From positions 186,001-250,000 of the forward strand of contig NC_026743.1 of NCBI RefSeq assembly GCF_000210295.1: DNA of 64,000 bases, written 5' to 3'. Of this stretch, positions 9,446 through 20,087 are shown piece after piece; the stretch's first letter is position 1; each line of letters opens with the position of its first letter. This DNA comes from Trypanosoma brucei gambiense DAL972. Its lineage: Eukaryota > Euglenozoa > Kinetoplastea > Trypanosomatida > Trypanosomatidae. The translations under genes and the position numbers were made by a program. The notes under the pieces were generated by a model. It made no database searches, had not been told where the DNA came from, and was given only the letters and a program-made list of their open reading frames with translations.

Positions 9446-10934
9446 CAGAAAAGGATGCACTTGTCGTAATATGACGTGAGGAACCAGCGGTGGGGCTTCT
9501 ACCTTCGTGTCAGCTTCTCTTTCGGTTGCGGTTCGCGACAAAACAAAGCAGAATATTCATCATCAGTGTTTTTATTTGTGCAGAATCCAACGATGTTGGA
9601 TTAACTAACTAACGAGTGGCTTTGCTCTCTTCTTTTGTTACTGTGAAGGCATTGTACTTGCGATTCTCAGAATATCAACCGGAAGTGAGAGGTTGAATTT
9701 GTCCTTGCATAGAGAAAAAGCAAAAAAAATTGTTGGTTTACATAGACACCATTAGACGCACGGTAAATTAGAAAGTAAGCAGTGAGAGCTCTGAAGAAAG
9801 ATATCGATATCGATATATTAACGGATAGAAGTAATGATAACTAAGTGCTATCCCATCGGCGACGAGTGAGGGGAATCGGGGGTGATAATGACAAACATTC
9901 TTTGCGCGATGGCGGTGTTGCGTTAGTATCTAAAGTGCAAAGAGGTGACAAAGATTTTTGTGCACATGTATTTATATATCTACACATACATAACAAGCCA
10001 TCACCAATCCGAAACAACAAACAAGGGAAGGGGGAGAAGTGGTGGAATAGATGAGGAAATATGAACCCATCTTTCCAACGGCTAAATGCGTATAAATAAA
10101 TGTATAAACACGTGAAAGGAAGTAAGGAATGAGGTCGGGGATGGTACCCTTTTTTGGCAATCGGTGTCCTGGTTCTCTTTATTAGTATCTCTTCTTTCAG
10201 TGTGACTTAAGTTGTTGAACGCGCCGCCTACACCACGATTTTACGTACTTTCCATGTTTTAGGTTTATCCTTTCCCACCCTTCCGGTGTTGTGGTGTAGT
10301 TGAGTTGGATAAAGGATCGGTAGCGACAAAAATATCAACGAAAGAAGCATAAACAAAACAGTAAATATACCACTGTTTCTAATATAATTATTACCACTAC
10401 TCTCTTTGGCTCACTTTATATTAATTACATTGCGTCGCCCTCTTTTCTGGTTTCTTCCATGAGTTGCATCGCCTGGGGATACAAATAAACAGTTTCCCTC
10501 CACCCACTTTTTTTTTCGAGTGAGGGGGAGAAGCAGTGAAGGGAAGGAGGGAGTATTTGCAGAGGCGCAGCTGCGTGCGATTGCCGTTCTTTTTGTTAGA
10601 GATGTGGGTAACATGTTCGCTCTTTGACTTCTTTGTTATGGTTGTTTGGTGTTTTTTTTCTACCTATATTGTTGAAGAAATCACTCCACTGCCCTTCTGG
10701 GGTCCGATGGTGTGTTTACATACTGTCTTGGGGTACAGGCTGTGAACTACCACGGAGCACAGTCCACCGTATAGACGGTGGCGGTGTTGGTGTTTTGGCG
10801 ATACCTCGGGTCTACTTACCCGCAGTAAGGAACGCACACCCATTGATCCATTTATTTATTCTGCTCCTGCCTTTTTTTTCGTACAGTTCCAACACAGAAA
10901 CGTTGCAATATACAGGGAAGTGGTAATAGTGGCA
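9446..10934. other. Spacer: 3' and 5' untranslated sequence
   Basis: No convincing gene. Short open frames here start at GTG or have low-complexity translations. It holds a GATATC-type palindromic run near 9800-9818, AT-rich patches, and at 10861-10886 a pyrimidine tract ending in AG that suits the next gene. Confidence 0.7.
10861..10886 (+). promoter_or_regulatory. Candidate trans-splice acceptor for the 10935 gene
   Basis: A tract of C and T including eight consecutive T, followed by the first AG at 10885-10886, 48 bases before the chosen ATG. It is typical of spliced-leader addition sites. Confidence 0.6.
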
Positions 10935-11450
10935 ATGCGTCGAGGGCACCACCGACTGCGTGTAAATGTGTCTGGGGAATATGCGGGGAGGGCGCTGAAT
11001 TTGTTGCTGGTGAGCGGGCGCCACGTAGCAACACGGAAACTCTCCAACTTTGAAGAAGTTGCTACGTTGCGCCGGGAGCTTGCGGCCGCCCAACAACGCA
11101 TAGCGGAGCTACAGTTGAGTCAAGTTGCCGTTCACGAGGCCCTGCTGAAGCGACTGGAGGAGTCTCACCAGGCTGTGCATAAGGCGGCAATTCATGCGCG
11201 GCACGCCGCATTGGCATTGCAGTGCAGCCACGATTTGATGGAGAGAGAGTTGCGTCGCGTGCTGTCTATCACGCCAACCAGCAGTAATATGAGCGGAGTT
11301 GAAGTGGATCGTCTGCGACGGGCTGCTGTGGAGGCGGGCGCGAGGGAAATTGTAAGAAGGAACATAGGCTTCCGAGTAGAAAAGCAATTGGAAGATCAGT
11401 TGCAAGTGGAGAAGGATAGTGGGGAGAGCAACACGATCAAAGGTGGATGA
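10935..11450 (+). CDS. Small coiled-coil protein of unknown function
   Basis: 171 residues. The frame extends five codons upstream to a GTG, but the ATG at 10935 is the first Met after the splice-acceptor candidate at 10886. The N-terminus is basic (MRRGHHRLRV) and could be a weak mitochondrial presequence, though this is not certain. Residues about 40-100 are Ala/Leu/Glu/Gln-rich and should form a coiled coil (EVATLRRELAAAQQRIAEL). A second helical stretch lies near 120-155. No family is recognised. The composition differs clearly from the low-complexity frames of the spacer around it, which supports it being real. Confidence 0.65.
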   Translation: MRRGHHRLRVNVSGEYAGRALNLLLVSGRHVATRKLSNFEEVATLRRELAAAQQRIAELQLSQVAVHEALLKRLEESHQAVHKAAIHARHAALALQCSHDLMERELRRVLSITPTSSNMSGVEVDRLRRAAVEAGAREIVRRNIGFRVEKQLEDQLQVEKDSGESNTIKGG

Positions 11451-11808
11451 CTATCCTTTTTTCTTCCTATTTCAAGTTGGATGTGCGTTCGGCACAGCGC
11501 GAGTAACATCCGTCAAATTTAGTCGGAGCAACCTCTCTCACCTTGTCTTTGTTGTGGTGGCGGTTGTGTTTGTGTGCCGCTTTTGCGAGCATTTCCACTT
11601 ATTCCTTAACTCGTGAAAATGTTGTGTCTGGCATCAGGCTGCTCCTCCTCGTGCCACTTCCCCCCTGAAGAGGTAATACACATTTCACCCCACACAGCCA
11701 CACAAACACAAAATATACATTAGCAAAAAAGGGGGACTCCAAGTGTTTTGTATATTTGCCTATATACACACATTGAACAAATACGCTGTTTTACATGAAA
11801 ATTGGATT
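11451..11808. other. Spacer with splice signals
   Basis: Pyrimidine runs at 11451-11475 and 11640-11670. The latter ends in AG at 11669-11670, about 139 bases before the helicase ATG. No gene seen. Confidence 0.65.
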
Positions 11809-14199
11809 ATGGCAGTACTGCGACCAAAGATAACTTTAACATCCGTGCGAGGTCGCATACAGGTAACTGCCGAAGACGGTGAGCGAGTAGGACCATGGGG
11901 TGGCACTGAGTGTTTTCTCTCGCGACAGACAGGACAAGGGCCGTGTCTCGTCGTTCGTTCAAGCCGACATAAGCGCCACCAGGGAACTTTTTTCCGACTA
12001 GAAGGTGTGCGGCAAGTGCTTTCCCTATACGCGATGGAGGGAAAACTGACAGTTGTTGTGCCGCATCAAAAACGCCTCTGCAGCGTGTTCATCGAGACAT
12101 TTGCAGACGTTGACGCGCTACAGATGATGGCGGCCACTTTGCAGGATCGCAGTCGGTGGAAGGATATAGAAAAGAACGTCGCATGCCGAGTGCAGCGCAT
12201 TACCCGCACGAACGTAGTGGATACAAAAAGGATCACAAATATGGACGGTGGTACTGATACCCATTTGGACTACGAACAGTTTGAATGGGGTGGGGGTGAA
12301 GACGACAGTTGTGCAGTGGGAGGAGTTAGTTGCAACCCCCTGGAGGGTGCGCGTGGGGAAAGGAACGGAGACGGCGTTGAGTCGATTCTGCAGGAGCGCC
12401 CAACGGGTCTCCCTTCTGCACATAGTGGGGGCAAGCTGCCGAAACATATGGGGGGAGACGAGTTGAATCCACAGTTGGAGGGGTCAACAACACCCGGTAG
12501 GATGCAATGGACAACGGATCAAATAGTTGCGACGCGGCTTGTCTGCACTGGGAGCAATGTTTTTATAACAGGCTCCGCTGGCACGGGCAAGACAGAGTGG
12601 CTACTCCATCTGGTAAGAAATGTCCTACCTCGTGACGATAGAACAGTCGTAACCGCCTCTACGGGTATGTCCGCCCGCTTACTAGGTGGGTGTACGATCC
12701 ATTCTTTTGCGGGTATTGGGCGGGGAGAGGGAGGTTTTAACAGAGTATACAACCGTGTGAAAAGCAAACCGGAGGTGGTGCGCGCATGGCGGCAATGCCA
12801 AACGCTGATTATCGATGAGATTGGGAACATCTCCCCCGATACATTTTCCATGATTGACGAAATTGCTAGAAGTCTGCGTGGGGCACCTGAAAAACCATTT
12901 GGTGGCATTCAGGTTATTCTCCTTGGCGACTTCCTGCAGCTCCCGCCTGTAGATTCACCCAAGGCTCGTAACGAGTGGACAAACGGGAATGACACTGACA
13001 CGGACAGCAATCCCATCCCGGGCAAGTTGAAGTGGTGTTTTGAAACTGCCACGTGGGAGAGTCTGAAGCTTGCTCTCGTTGGGTTCAGGAAGAGCTACAG
13101 GCAGATGAACGACCCCGACTTTGCACTATGTTTAGAGGACATACGCTTTGGTCGCTATACGAGACGTGTTGAGAGGATTTTGAACGAGTGCAGTACCCGT
13201 CAGATAAAGGAGCGGCATGGCATCGAACCGACACTGATCGTCGCCCGCCGTGACGAGGCGACAGAGTACAATGCGGAACGGCTCAAGATGCTTGAGGATG
13301 TACATTTTCACCGCTATGAATCGGAGGATTATGCGGCTATTCCAGGGATGAACTTGGAAAAGGAGGTTTCTCTTCAACAATTACTGGAGTTGCGCATAGG
13401 TGCACAAGTCGTTCTCCTAGCGTCACTACCTGATGCTCCTCATCTTTCTAACGGTGATCAAGGTGTCGTTGTTTCCTTTGCCGAGCAAACCCGAGGTCCA
13501 GCTCTTCCAGTGGTTTGCTTCGCCACTAGTGGTGGTGAGGAGGTGCTGGTCCCCCGTGTTTCCATGGAGGTGTTGGGTCCTGAGGGAAGAGTAATTGCAA
13601 CCCGCACCCAAATTCCCTTACAGTTATCATGGGCCATAACGGTACATCGCGCGCAAGGGATGACACTTCCCCTGGTGAGTGTGCGATTGAACAAATGTTT
13701 TTTTGACTGCGGCCAGGCGTACGTAGCATTGTCAAGGGTGCGGTCCCGGGAGGATCTGATGCTTACAGCGTTCGATCCGTCAGCTATATTTGCTGACGCC
13801 CGGGCTGTTGACTTCTATGAGAAGAACTTCCCCGCTCAGCGGCAGAGTGTCGAAGATACCGAGTGCGAGCTAGTAACTATCAAGGGGAAAACAAGGGCAA
13901 AACACCCGCGTTCTCAGGGAGAGAAAAACAGTGTTGATGAGGGGGGAAATGCCCCTGAGGAGCACCCACTGAGAACAGATGCCGCCTTCACGGCTTACCA
14001 CGACCTTGATAGCCAGGTCAGCACTGACATGCCACTAGTGCCGCAACCACCGAGAAAAAAGAGAATGTTGGTGGAAGAGCTGCCTCAAGTAACGTCTAGC
14101 GCCATTCCGAACTTCACGCAAGAGAGCAACAACGGTGACGCAAATTCACAACTTCAGCACCCCTTTTCTCAGAACAAGCTAATGGTGGACGATGATTGA
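11809..14199 (+). CDS. PIF1-family DNA helicase
   Basis: 796 residues; superfamily 1B 5'-3' DNA helicase. Motif I is GSAGTGKT (about 254-262), motif II is LIIDEIGN (about 333-340), followed by GDFLQLPPV (about 373-381). Near the C-terminal end of the core are VHRAQGMTL (about 612-620) and AYVALSRVR (about 637-645), both hallmarks of PIF1. Residues about 50-115 precede the helicase core and resemble the small beta-rich domain found before the core in animal PIF1; this is tentative. The last 120 residues are polar and probably disordered. T. brucei has an expanded PIF1 set, mostly mitochondrial with one nuclear member. The sequence alone does not tell me which one this is. Start: the ATG at 11809; the frame continues 22 codons upstream to a GTG with no further Met. 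Confidence 0.93.
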   Translation: MAVLRPKITLTSVRGRIQVTAEDGERVGPWGGTECFLSRQTGQGPCLVVRSSRHKRHQGTFFRLEGVRQVLSLYAMEGKLTVVVPHQKRLCSVFIETFADVDALQMMAATLQDRSRWKDIEKNVACRVQRITRTNVVDTKRITNMDGGTDTHLDYEQFEWGGGEDDSCAVGGVSCNPLEGARGERNGDGVESILQERPTGLPSAHSGGKLPKHMGGDELNPQLEGSTTPGRMQWTTDQIVATRLVCTGSNVFITGSAGTGKTEWLLHLVRNVLPRDDRTVVTASTGMSARLLGGCTIHSFAGIGRGEGGFNRVYNRVKSKPEVVRAWRQCQTLIIDEIGNISPDTFSMIDEIARSLRGAPEKPFGGIQVILLGDFLQLPPVDSPKARNEWTNGNDTDTDSNPIPGKLKWCFETATWESLKLALVGFRKSYRQMNDPDFALCLEDIRFGRYTRRVERILNECSTRQIKERHGIEPTLIVARRDEATEYNAERLKMLEDVHFHRYESEDYAAIPGMNLEKEVSLQQLLELRIGAQVVLLASLPDAPHLSNGDQGVVVSFAEQTRGPALPVVCFATSGGEEVLVPRVSMEVLGPEGRVIATRTQIPLQLSWAITVHRAQGMTLPLVSVRLNKCFFDCGQAYVALSRVRSREDLMLTAFDPSAIFADARAVDFYEKNFPAQRQSVEDTECELVTIKGKTRAKHPRSQGEKNSVDEGGNAPEEHPLRTDAAFTAYHDLDSQVSTDMPLVPQPPRKKRMLVEELPQVTSSAIPNFTQESNNGDANSQLQHPFSQNKLMVDDD

Positions 14200-14740
14200 G
14201 GAAAGAAACTAAGATATCACACAGTAGCGCGTTAGTTGTGATAACCTAAAGGGTAGGGACACTGTTAGATGTTGTGTTTCAACGGATTCCTGTCTGCCCC
14301 AACCTGCACCCTTTACCTGCGCTTCTACTTCATAGATTTATCTGCTTGTTCATTTCACCCAGAGATACACTGCTTTGAGCACAAGCTGGTTAAACAAATA
14401 AATAATATATGTATATGTATATGTACTTATTAAGGGTGTGATTGCGAGCTGCCGTCGATGCCACCGGAGATTCATCACTGTTGCCTTCACATTTTTCCCC
14501 GTATTTCTCCCATCGTTTTCCTTTAAAACATAACATGGGTACCCACGAAGGACTTGATAGGTAAGACGGATTTACCTCCTAAAATTCCCTGGTCGATATT
14601 ACTCCGCCATTGGAACACGGTCGTGCTGTTTCCCAGCGGAAGACGGTCAAGAGTTGGTAGAAAATAGATAATAAGGAACCAACGGCAGCGAGGAAGTCCT
14701 GTTTGTTTTAAGTAATTTACAGTAAGTACATATATACCAC
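14200..14740. other. Spacer
   Basis: 3'/5' untranslated sequence. Pyrimidine-rich stretches lie at about 14475-14525, with AG at 14549-14550 as a possible acceptor. No gene seen. Confidence 0.6.
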
Positions 14741-15634
14741 ATGCCGCAGGATAAACGATTAATTATAACTCGGGCGGTTCTCCACAAAGTGCAGCGTGTT
14801 TGCGGTAGCGCGGATGCCGCGTCGGCGGAGGGTATCTTTATTGAATTTGTTGTACCCGCGGTGGTAGTAACACAGTGCCCAGAACTAACGGGAAAGTACG
14901 TCTTCCAGCTCCCCAACCGCACGTATGTGATGAATGGCCGCACGACATGTCTTATTGTTCCACGCCTCCTATCAGGTGGCGCGTTTAAAGTAAACAAGAG
15001 ACACGGCTATTACGACGCTGTGGTTACGGCTGAGGCCATATGCAAGCGAGGGGATACAGAGGCTGCACGGCGGGCAGCGCAAGTCGCCAAAACGTTTGCC
15101 CACTTTGTTGTAGACTCGCGTATTGTATCAAAGCTACCGTCGTGCATTACCGATGGGGCGGTAGTGACGAAGGTGGCAACAATGAAGGTCCCATCTACTG
15201 TAGCCGACGAAAAATCTGATAGGAAGAATGAGCAGGGGCGAAAAGGTTCGCAGAAGCCCCCAGATGGGGCGATTGTTAAAGGTAGCCAGCAATACGTTGA
15301 AACGGAAAAAGCGCCAGTGGGGATGCCCCCGCTGGTGAAACTTTCAAGGAAGTGCATTACCCCCCTGCACAACCTTGATGAGCAAGGTAATCTAACCCTC
15401 CGCCTTGCGCAGGGAGCATCGGGCTCTGTTGTCCGCGTTCGCCAAGCCGGGCAGCTTGTGGTGCGTGTCGGGCACGGTGGGATGGTTCCTGGCGAAGTGT
15501 GTGACAACGCAAAGAGTTTCGTCTACACTTTGAAGCGGGAGTTCCCAACAGTGTGGAAATACATCCACGAGTTTCAGATGACGTCCGCGGTAACGGAGCC
15601 CATTCGCTTCATGGAGGTTCACATACAGAAGTAA
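14741..15634 (+). CDS. Ribosomal L1-fold protein, RSL1D1/Utp30-like
   Basis: 297 residues. Two segments match the L1-domain ribosome-biogenesis proteins (RSL1D1, yeast Utp30 and Cic1). One is the conserved core AKTFAHFVVDSRIVSKLP (about 109-126), corresponding to the family's FLaDdRI..LP signature. The other is the C-terminal strand-helix-strand VVRVGHGGM ... EVCDNAKSFVYTLKREFP ... FQMTSAVTEPIRF (about 242-292). Between them is a Lys/Asp-rich insertion (about 150-195). Known members act in the nucleolus in pre-rRNA processing or subunit assembly, and that role is inferred here. I base the call on motif resemblance only; a profile search would settle it. Confidence 0.7.
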   Translation: MPQDKRLIITRAVLHKVQRVCGSADAASAEGIFIEFVVPAVVVTQCPELTGKYVFQLPNRTYVMNGRTTCLIVPRLLSGGAFKVNKRHGYYDAVVTAEAICKRGDTEAARRAAQVAKTFAHFVVDSRIVSKLPSCITDGAVVTKVATMKVPSTVADEKSDRKNEQGRKGSQKPPDGAIVKGSQQYVETEKAPVGMPPLVKLSRKCITPLHNLDEQGNLTLRLAQGASGSVVRVRQAGQLVVRVGHGGMVPGEVCDNAKSFVYTLKREFPTVWKYIHEFQMTSAVTEPIRFMEVHIQK

Positions 15635-16022
15635 CTGGATACGTGTATGTTTTAAAACCTGAGCTTATTGAGTCTCTTCCCCCCTGCACAGTTCCTTTTC
15701 ACTCGGTTTGTGTGCTGTTCTATTTTTTAGTTCTACCCGCGTCTGCCTTTCCCCATCCCCATTATGTTTTCTTTTTCGCAACCAGCATCTTGGTGTGTTA
15801 TTCGTATCAAGACTAAATTGTAAGGCGAGGGAGAAGGGGGAACAAACTTTGTAGGAGTGTAGCCGGTATCACAAAGAAACACCCCACCAGAGTTGGGACT
15901 CTAGTTTTGTAAGGTATCAACGAGGCGTAGGAGTACGTGTACTTTCGAGCTTCTGACTCCGCCGTTGACGATTGTTGTGGCTTTTGTTTATTCATTGCAG
16001 TTCGTTATCCCGTGAGCATCTG
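15635..16022. other. Spacer
   Basis: Untranslated sequence; a pyrimidine-rich tract at 15660-15780 and a well-formed acceptor at 15981-16000. No gene seen. Confidence 0.65.
15981..16000 (+). promoter_or_regulatory. Candidate trans-splice acceptor for the 16023 gene
   Basis: A T-rich run ending in GCAG at 15997-16000, 22 bases before the ATG at 16023. It lies inside the upstream extension of the open frame, so the Met-less N-terminal extension is unlikely to be translated. Confidence 0.6.
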
Positions 16023-17960
16023 ATGCAGAACGTTATCCTTGCCCATGACGGTTCGGTTGTTGCCCCACGTCGGTATTCCACAACGCAACAGCAGACGGCC
16101 CAGCAGCCTAGCTCATCCACACACTCGACGCGTAATCAGAAGCACCACCATCAACAGCTGCAGCAGCAATCGGATGCAGATGATAATTGCGCCTATCTGC
16201 AACGCCACTGTATTCCATCAAAGGTAGAGGGTTTATTCAGCAATGTGTTGAATGATCTCCCGAATGACCCTTTGCTCCACATTGTCGAGCAACTACGTGC
16301 CAGTAACAACAGCAACAACCTTAGCAATGGCGGCAATCCCCCTAACCATAGTAAACAGGCAACGAATGAGTCCATACGGGAGGGTGCCACCGGTAGCGGC
16401 ACTATTGAAGGTAAGGAGCCAGTCCCACCAACTTCACCATGTGCGCCCTTCACCCGAACTGCATTGGTGAGTGAGGGCTTGAATCCTGAGCCACCGACAC
16501 GCGGCAACAACCCCGTCAGCGGTGCTGAAGACCCTTTTGTGCATTCTATGAATGTGGCCACAGAGTCTGGTTGCCGCCATGTCGGTGAAAATTTGAATAC
16601 CCCACCAGCGAGCGTAGATGCGGCGGGATTATCACTAGCTAACGCGACACCAACGACGACACCTCTAACGACATCTGCCACGCCTTCAGTAACGACGTGC
16701 GAGCCCATGAATGCCTTCACGCTTGCATCTGGGCGAGCAAGGACTCCAACGCCGCCGGCATTTTCCGAATTAAGTTGCACCAACTATCGTGGGAGTGTCA
16801 ACGGTGCGCGACCCGCTACCCATGCAATGCGGCCGTCATCAAGAGGGAGCAGCCGGAATGAGGTGGTTCAGGGGGTATGTGGTGTCCGTTTTGGGGCAAC
16901 CAACGACATATTCTATGGAGGGCCAATGCCACCCACACTGGATCGCGACGAAAGCACACGTAGCGACCTTTCGGCCTTCAGCGTGGCGTCCATGGACTTG
17001 CAAGACTTTCTACAGGAGTTCCGCAGCGCCAAGGTCGAGAGCGTAGGGGCAGAAGCGAAGATGGTGGATATCAACGCCCTCTCCGACATCATTCAGAATG
17101 TAAATATTCCACTTCCAGATACTCCAATCATTGCGGACTTGTTTGATGAAGTTAGGAATATCGCCGCACTGCGCTACGACACTGAAGCATCACCCGATCA
17201 AGCGAATGACATGGAATGTCAGAAGCGCATATCGGCGACAACGACAGTGGTGACGGGGTCTGAGTCGAATTTAATTGACTGTATATATTTCGAAGCCTTT
17301 CTAGCGCGAATGGCGTTCATGATCCAAGGCCGTTACCCGATGGAAGTCTTGCGCGGGACTTTCTATTCTATAGGTGAGTCGGCTCGGCAGAAGCCATCGG
17401 CGGATGGCGCAGCACAGCCCTCATCGGTGACACCACCACAGACAACGCAGCAGCAGCAGCAACAGAAGGTGTGTGCAGAAGATATCCGCGGCCCCAGCAC
17501 AAGCTCCTTTGGTGTTGCGACTAGGCCGTACCGTGTGGCTGCAAAGTCGGGTTGTAGAAACAGCAACAGTGGTGCACTCTCCGCCGACAGCAGTAGCAAT
17601 ACACACACCTCTCCAACTGTCATTCCCACCACCGCCGCCTGCCCAATAAACTGCAGTGCAGCAGAACAAGCAGCCGAGCCCTCGGCACTCCTTAACGGTG
17701 TGCCACTCGCCATATGCGTGGAGGAGGGTCTCTGGCGTGGGCTCGGCTTGCCTGCAACTCGTGAAGAAGTGGAGCGCGCCCTGCATACTCTTGGAATACC
17801 GGTGGACGGCAACTACAAGTGTCACGTCAATGACTTTGTGCGCCTGGTCACCGTTCTGACAAGTGGAGGGATGTCAGGGCTCTCGTGTGAGAAAACGTCA
17901 CCTTGGGGCCCTGTGGGGATTGGGCGTGAGAGTTCATTTCTGCAGCAGCCGCAGGAATAA
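16023..17960 (+). CDS. Low-complexity protein with degenerate EF-hand-like segments
   Basis: 645 residues. The first 320 are Ser/Thr/Asn/Gln/Pro-rich and probably disordered. Residues about 325-460 are more globular (DLQDFLQEFRSAK, then INALSDIIQNVNIPLPD, then IYFEAFLARMAF) and read like paired helix-loop-helix units of the EF-hand type. A further one near the end (PATREEVERALHTLGIP ... VNDFVRLVTVL) lacks most calcium-ligating acids, so calcium binding is doubtful. A CAG-rich run near 17450 encodes polyglutamine. The start at 16023 is chosen because the acceptor AG is at 16000. No family is assigned. Confidence 0.8.
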   Translation: MQNVILAHDGSVVAPRRYSTTQQQTAQQPSSSTHSTRNQKHHHQQLQQQSDADDNCAYLQRHCIPSKVEGLFSNVLNDLPNDPLLHIVEQLRASNNSNNLSNGGNPPNHSKQATNESIREGATGSGTIEGKEPVPPTSPCAPFTRTALVSEGLNPEPPTRGNNPVSGAEDPFVHSMNVATESGCRHVGENLNTPPASVDAAGLSLANATPTTTPLTTSATPSVTTCEPMNAFTLASGRARTPTPPAFSELSCTNYRGSVNGARPATHAMRPSSRGSSRNEVVQGVCGVRFGATNDIFYGGPMPPTLDRDESTRSDLSAFSVASMDLQDFLQEFRSAKVESVGAEAKMVDINALSDIIQNVNIPLPDTPIIADLFDEVRNIAALRYDTEASPDQANDMECQKRISATTTVVTGSESNLIDCIYFEAFLARMAFMIQGRYPMEVLRGTFYSIGESARQKPSADGAAQPSSVTPPQTTQQQQQQKVCAEDIRGPSTSSFGVATRPYRVAAKSGCRNSNSGALSADSSSNTHTSPTVIPTTAACPINCSAAEQAAEPSALLNGVPLAICVEEGLWRGLGLPATREEVERALHTLGIPVDGNYKCHVNDFVRLVTVLTSGGMSGLSCEKTSPWGPVGIGRESSFLQQPQE

Positions 17961-20087
17961 GTGGGCCACATCGTTGAGGGTAATGTGACGTGGCTTAACC
18001 ATGCGTCCCCACCTGCTTATTCATATGATGTGCTGATGTTTTGAGCAGTAGAGGCGGTCGCGGCAGGCTGATGAGGCACAGATCACATTAAGTGGGAAGA
18101 AGGAGAGTCCATGAAACAAGTGGAGTGGGGAGGGGAAAGTAAAGGAAATTGTATGATTGCTATCAATTAATATAATGCTCTGCGGTCTACCAAAAATAAG
18201 AGGTGTGCCGTCCCTACCCCTCCTGTGCTTCATGCGTGCAAAGTGGAAAAACTCCACGCGCGCACCTTTGTGTCTATATATCTATATATTGTTATATATG
18301 AATGCATATGATTGTTCATCATTAGTTTGAAAGTGTTTTTTTTTCTTAGTTTGGTTTGTGTGTAAACGTTTCCTTTGGTTAAAGTTTGTGTTCACGAACC
18401 CGATATGCGCGTTTCTGCTTTCTTTCCCTCCGTGCGCATGTGCATGTGTATGATTGCTTTTGTCGCTTTAAACATTCAACGTATGAAAAAAAGGAGTCGG
18501 CCCCCTCTTTTGTCTTGTTAATTTTTGTATCTCCCGTGCATGACCTTCCTTCATTCTTCTTTTAGAGAGGGGGGAAACTACTAAATAAAAACTTTCATCA
18601 TTTGATGTTTCTGTTGTTATTAAGCGTCTGCTACGTCTTCTTTTTCTTTTCTTTTTTTTGCTGGGGATTTTTTGACTGTCACTCACTTCACTCCCCCTCC
18701 CCCTCCGGTGCATGGAACGAAGGCGGTGACGATATTCAGCCAAACACAAGGGGGGGAAGGGGAGGTTTGTTTTTCTTTTCCTGGTTTGTTCGCTTGCGTG
18801 TAGGTGCGAGTTCCCCAATGTTTTGTGCGGTGTTTCCTTTCCAAAGTACGGGGAGGGGAAGAAGGAAAAAGGAAGGGTATCACATATGTTGTATAACTAA
18901 ATGGAGGAGGGAAAGAAAGTCAGGAGGAGAAATAGAATAGAAAGTGAGTATGAGCGAACAAAAGGACGGAAGATTCGTGTGAGTGAAAGTTGCGGAGCAG
19001 TTCACTGTCGTGTCATCGTTATTAGTGTTTATACTACAACCTTTTTCTTTTTTCCGGTGGGCCTCTTCCTTTTTCTTTTTTTCTCTTACTCACCATTTCA
19101 GCGCGGTTCCCTCTTAACCCCGACCAGGTACATCCACAAACTCACCCTTTGCTAAGGTTACATGCGGAAAGGAGGGAAAGGGAGAGAGTGTGTGCATGAG
19201 TATATAAAGATGCGTTTTTGGCGCTGCTTCTGGAACGGTTGTAAATGTGATGGAGTGCCATGAATGAAGCGGAGCATTCTTTTTTTAAAAAAAAAGAGAG
19301 AGAACGTTGAGGATATGACGTAAACGGTGCAAATGCTTTCCACACCTGCATTACCCCACCACACTTCCCCTACAAGAAAAAATAATTTTTTTCATGGCCT
19401 TTCTTTCTCTCTCTCTCTCTTTTATTCTTCGCACCTTCATTATGTCGTAGTTCGTCATTTGTAGCAGCTTCCTTGTAGAGTGGTGAGGTGACTGGCGAAG
19501 GGCAAATTCACTTATGCTATTTACATATTCCACAACTGATGCCTAGGAATTATATTGCATCAGCTGAACGCAAGTAACTGGAGCGGTGTCATGCGCAGTG
19601 GGGGAACTTAACAAAGCGCGATCAGATACGAATGGTTGGTATGGGCGTCAAATCAACGAAGGGAGAGACCAAATGGGGAAAGGTCAACTCACATTGGCTA
19701 CATGAATTCTTGTGTTAACCAGGTGTTAAAACGGCAGCTCCTAAGTTTACTCGAACTAGGCGTAGGGATGCGATTTTCGCGCACCAACTTGACGGTGATA
19801 TCCCCCGTTGTGTTTTGTGTCGGCAATTTTTTGACTTCCACTTATTGTTGGTGTTGCCCCATCACGGTGGATCACACTTTTGACACTTTTACTCACCTGC
19901 AGTCGCGCAATTGAATAATAACAATAGCGATAACTGATGAGCAGTTTTTTGATCCCTTGCTCTTTTTTATTGGCTACCGCCTAGTTATAAACCCACATTT
20001 GGGTTGGGAAAAGGGAGGAAAGAAACGAAGCAGTTAACTCAATCGCGAAGCCGATACACACATTTGTAAGTGTCAGGAGGAGGTGGC
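17961..20087. other. Long spacer, 2.1 kb, no gene seen
   Basis: Contains many T-rich and purine-rich tracts, a TC-dinucleotide run at 19405-19421, and an A/T palindromic patch near 19278-19300. Open frames in it (for example 18901-19155 and 19636-19914) have low-complexity translations and no supporting context. A long 3' UTR of the upstream gene is the simplest reading. The acceptor candidate for the next gene is AG at 19983-19984. Confidence 0.6.
19944..19984 (+). promoter_or_regulatory. Candidate trans-splice acceptor for the 20088 gene
   Basis: A T-rich tract with six- and five-T runs, then CCGCCTAG, giving AG at 19983-19984, 103 bases before the ATG. Confidence 0.55.

Noticed and set aside
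11743..11808. N-terminal extension of the PIF1-like protein
   Set aside because: It would begin at a GTG with no Met; the ATG at 11809 is the first usable start.
18901..19155. 84-codon frame in the 2.1-kb spacer
   Set aside because: Half the translation is a Phe/Leu run from a T-rich tract; more likely UTR.
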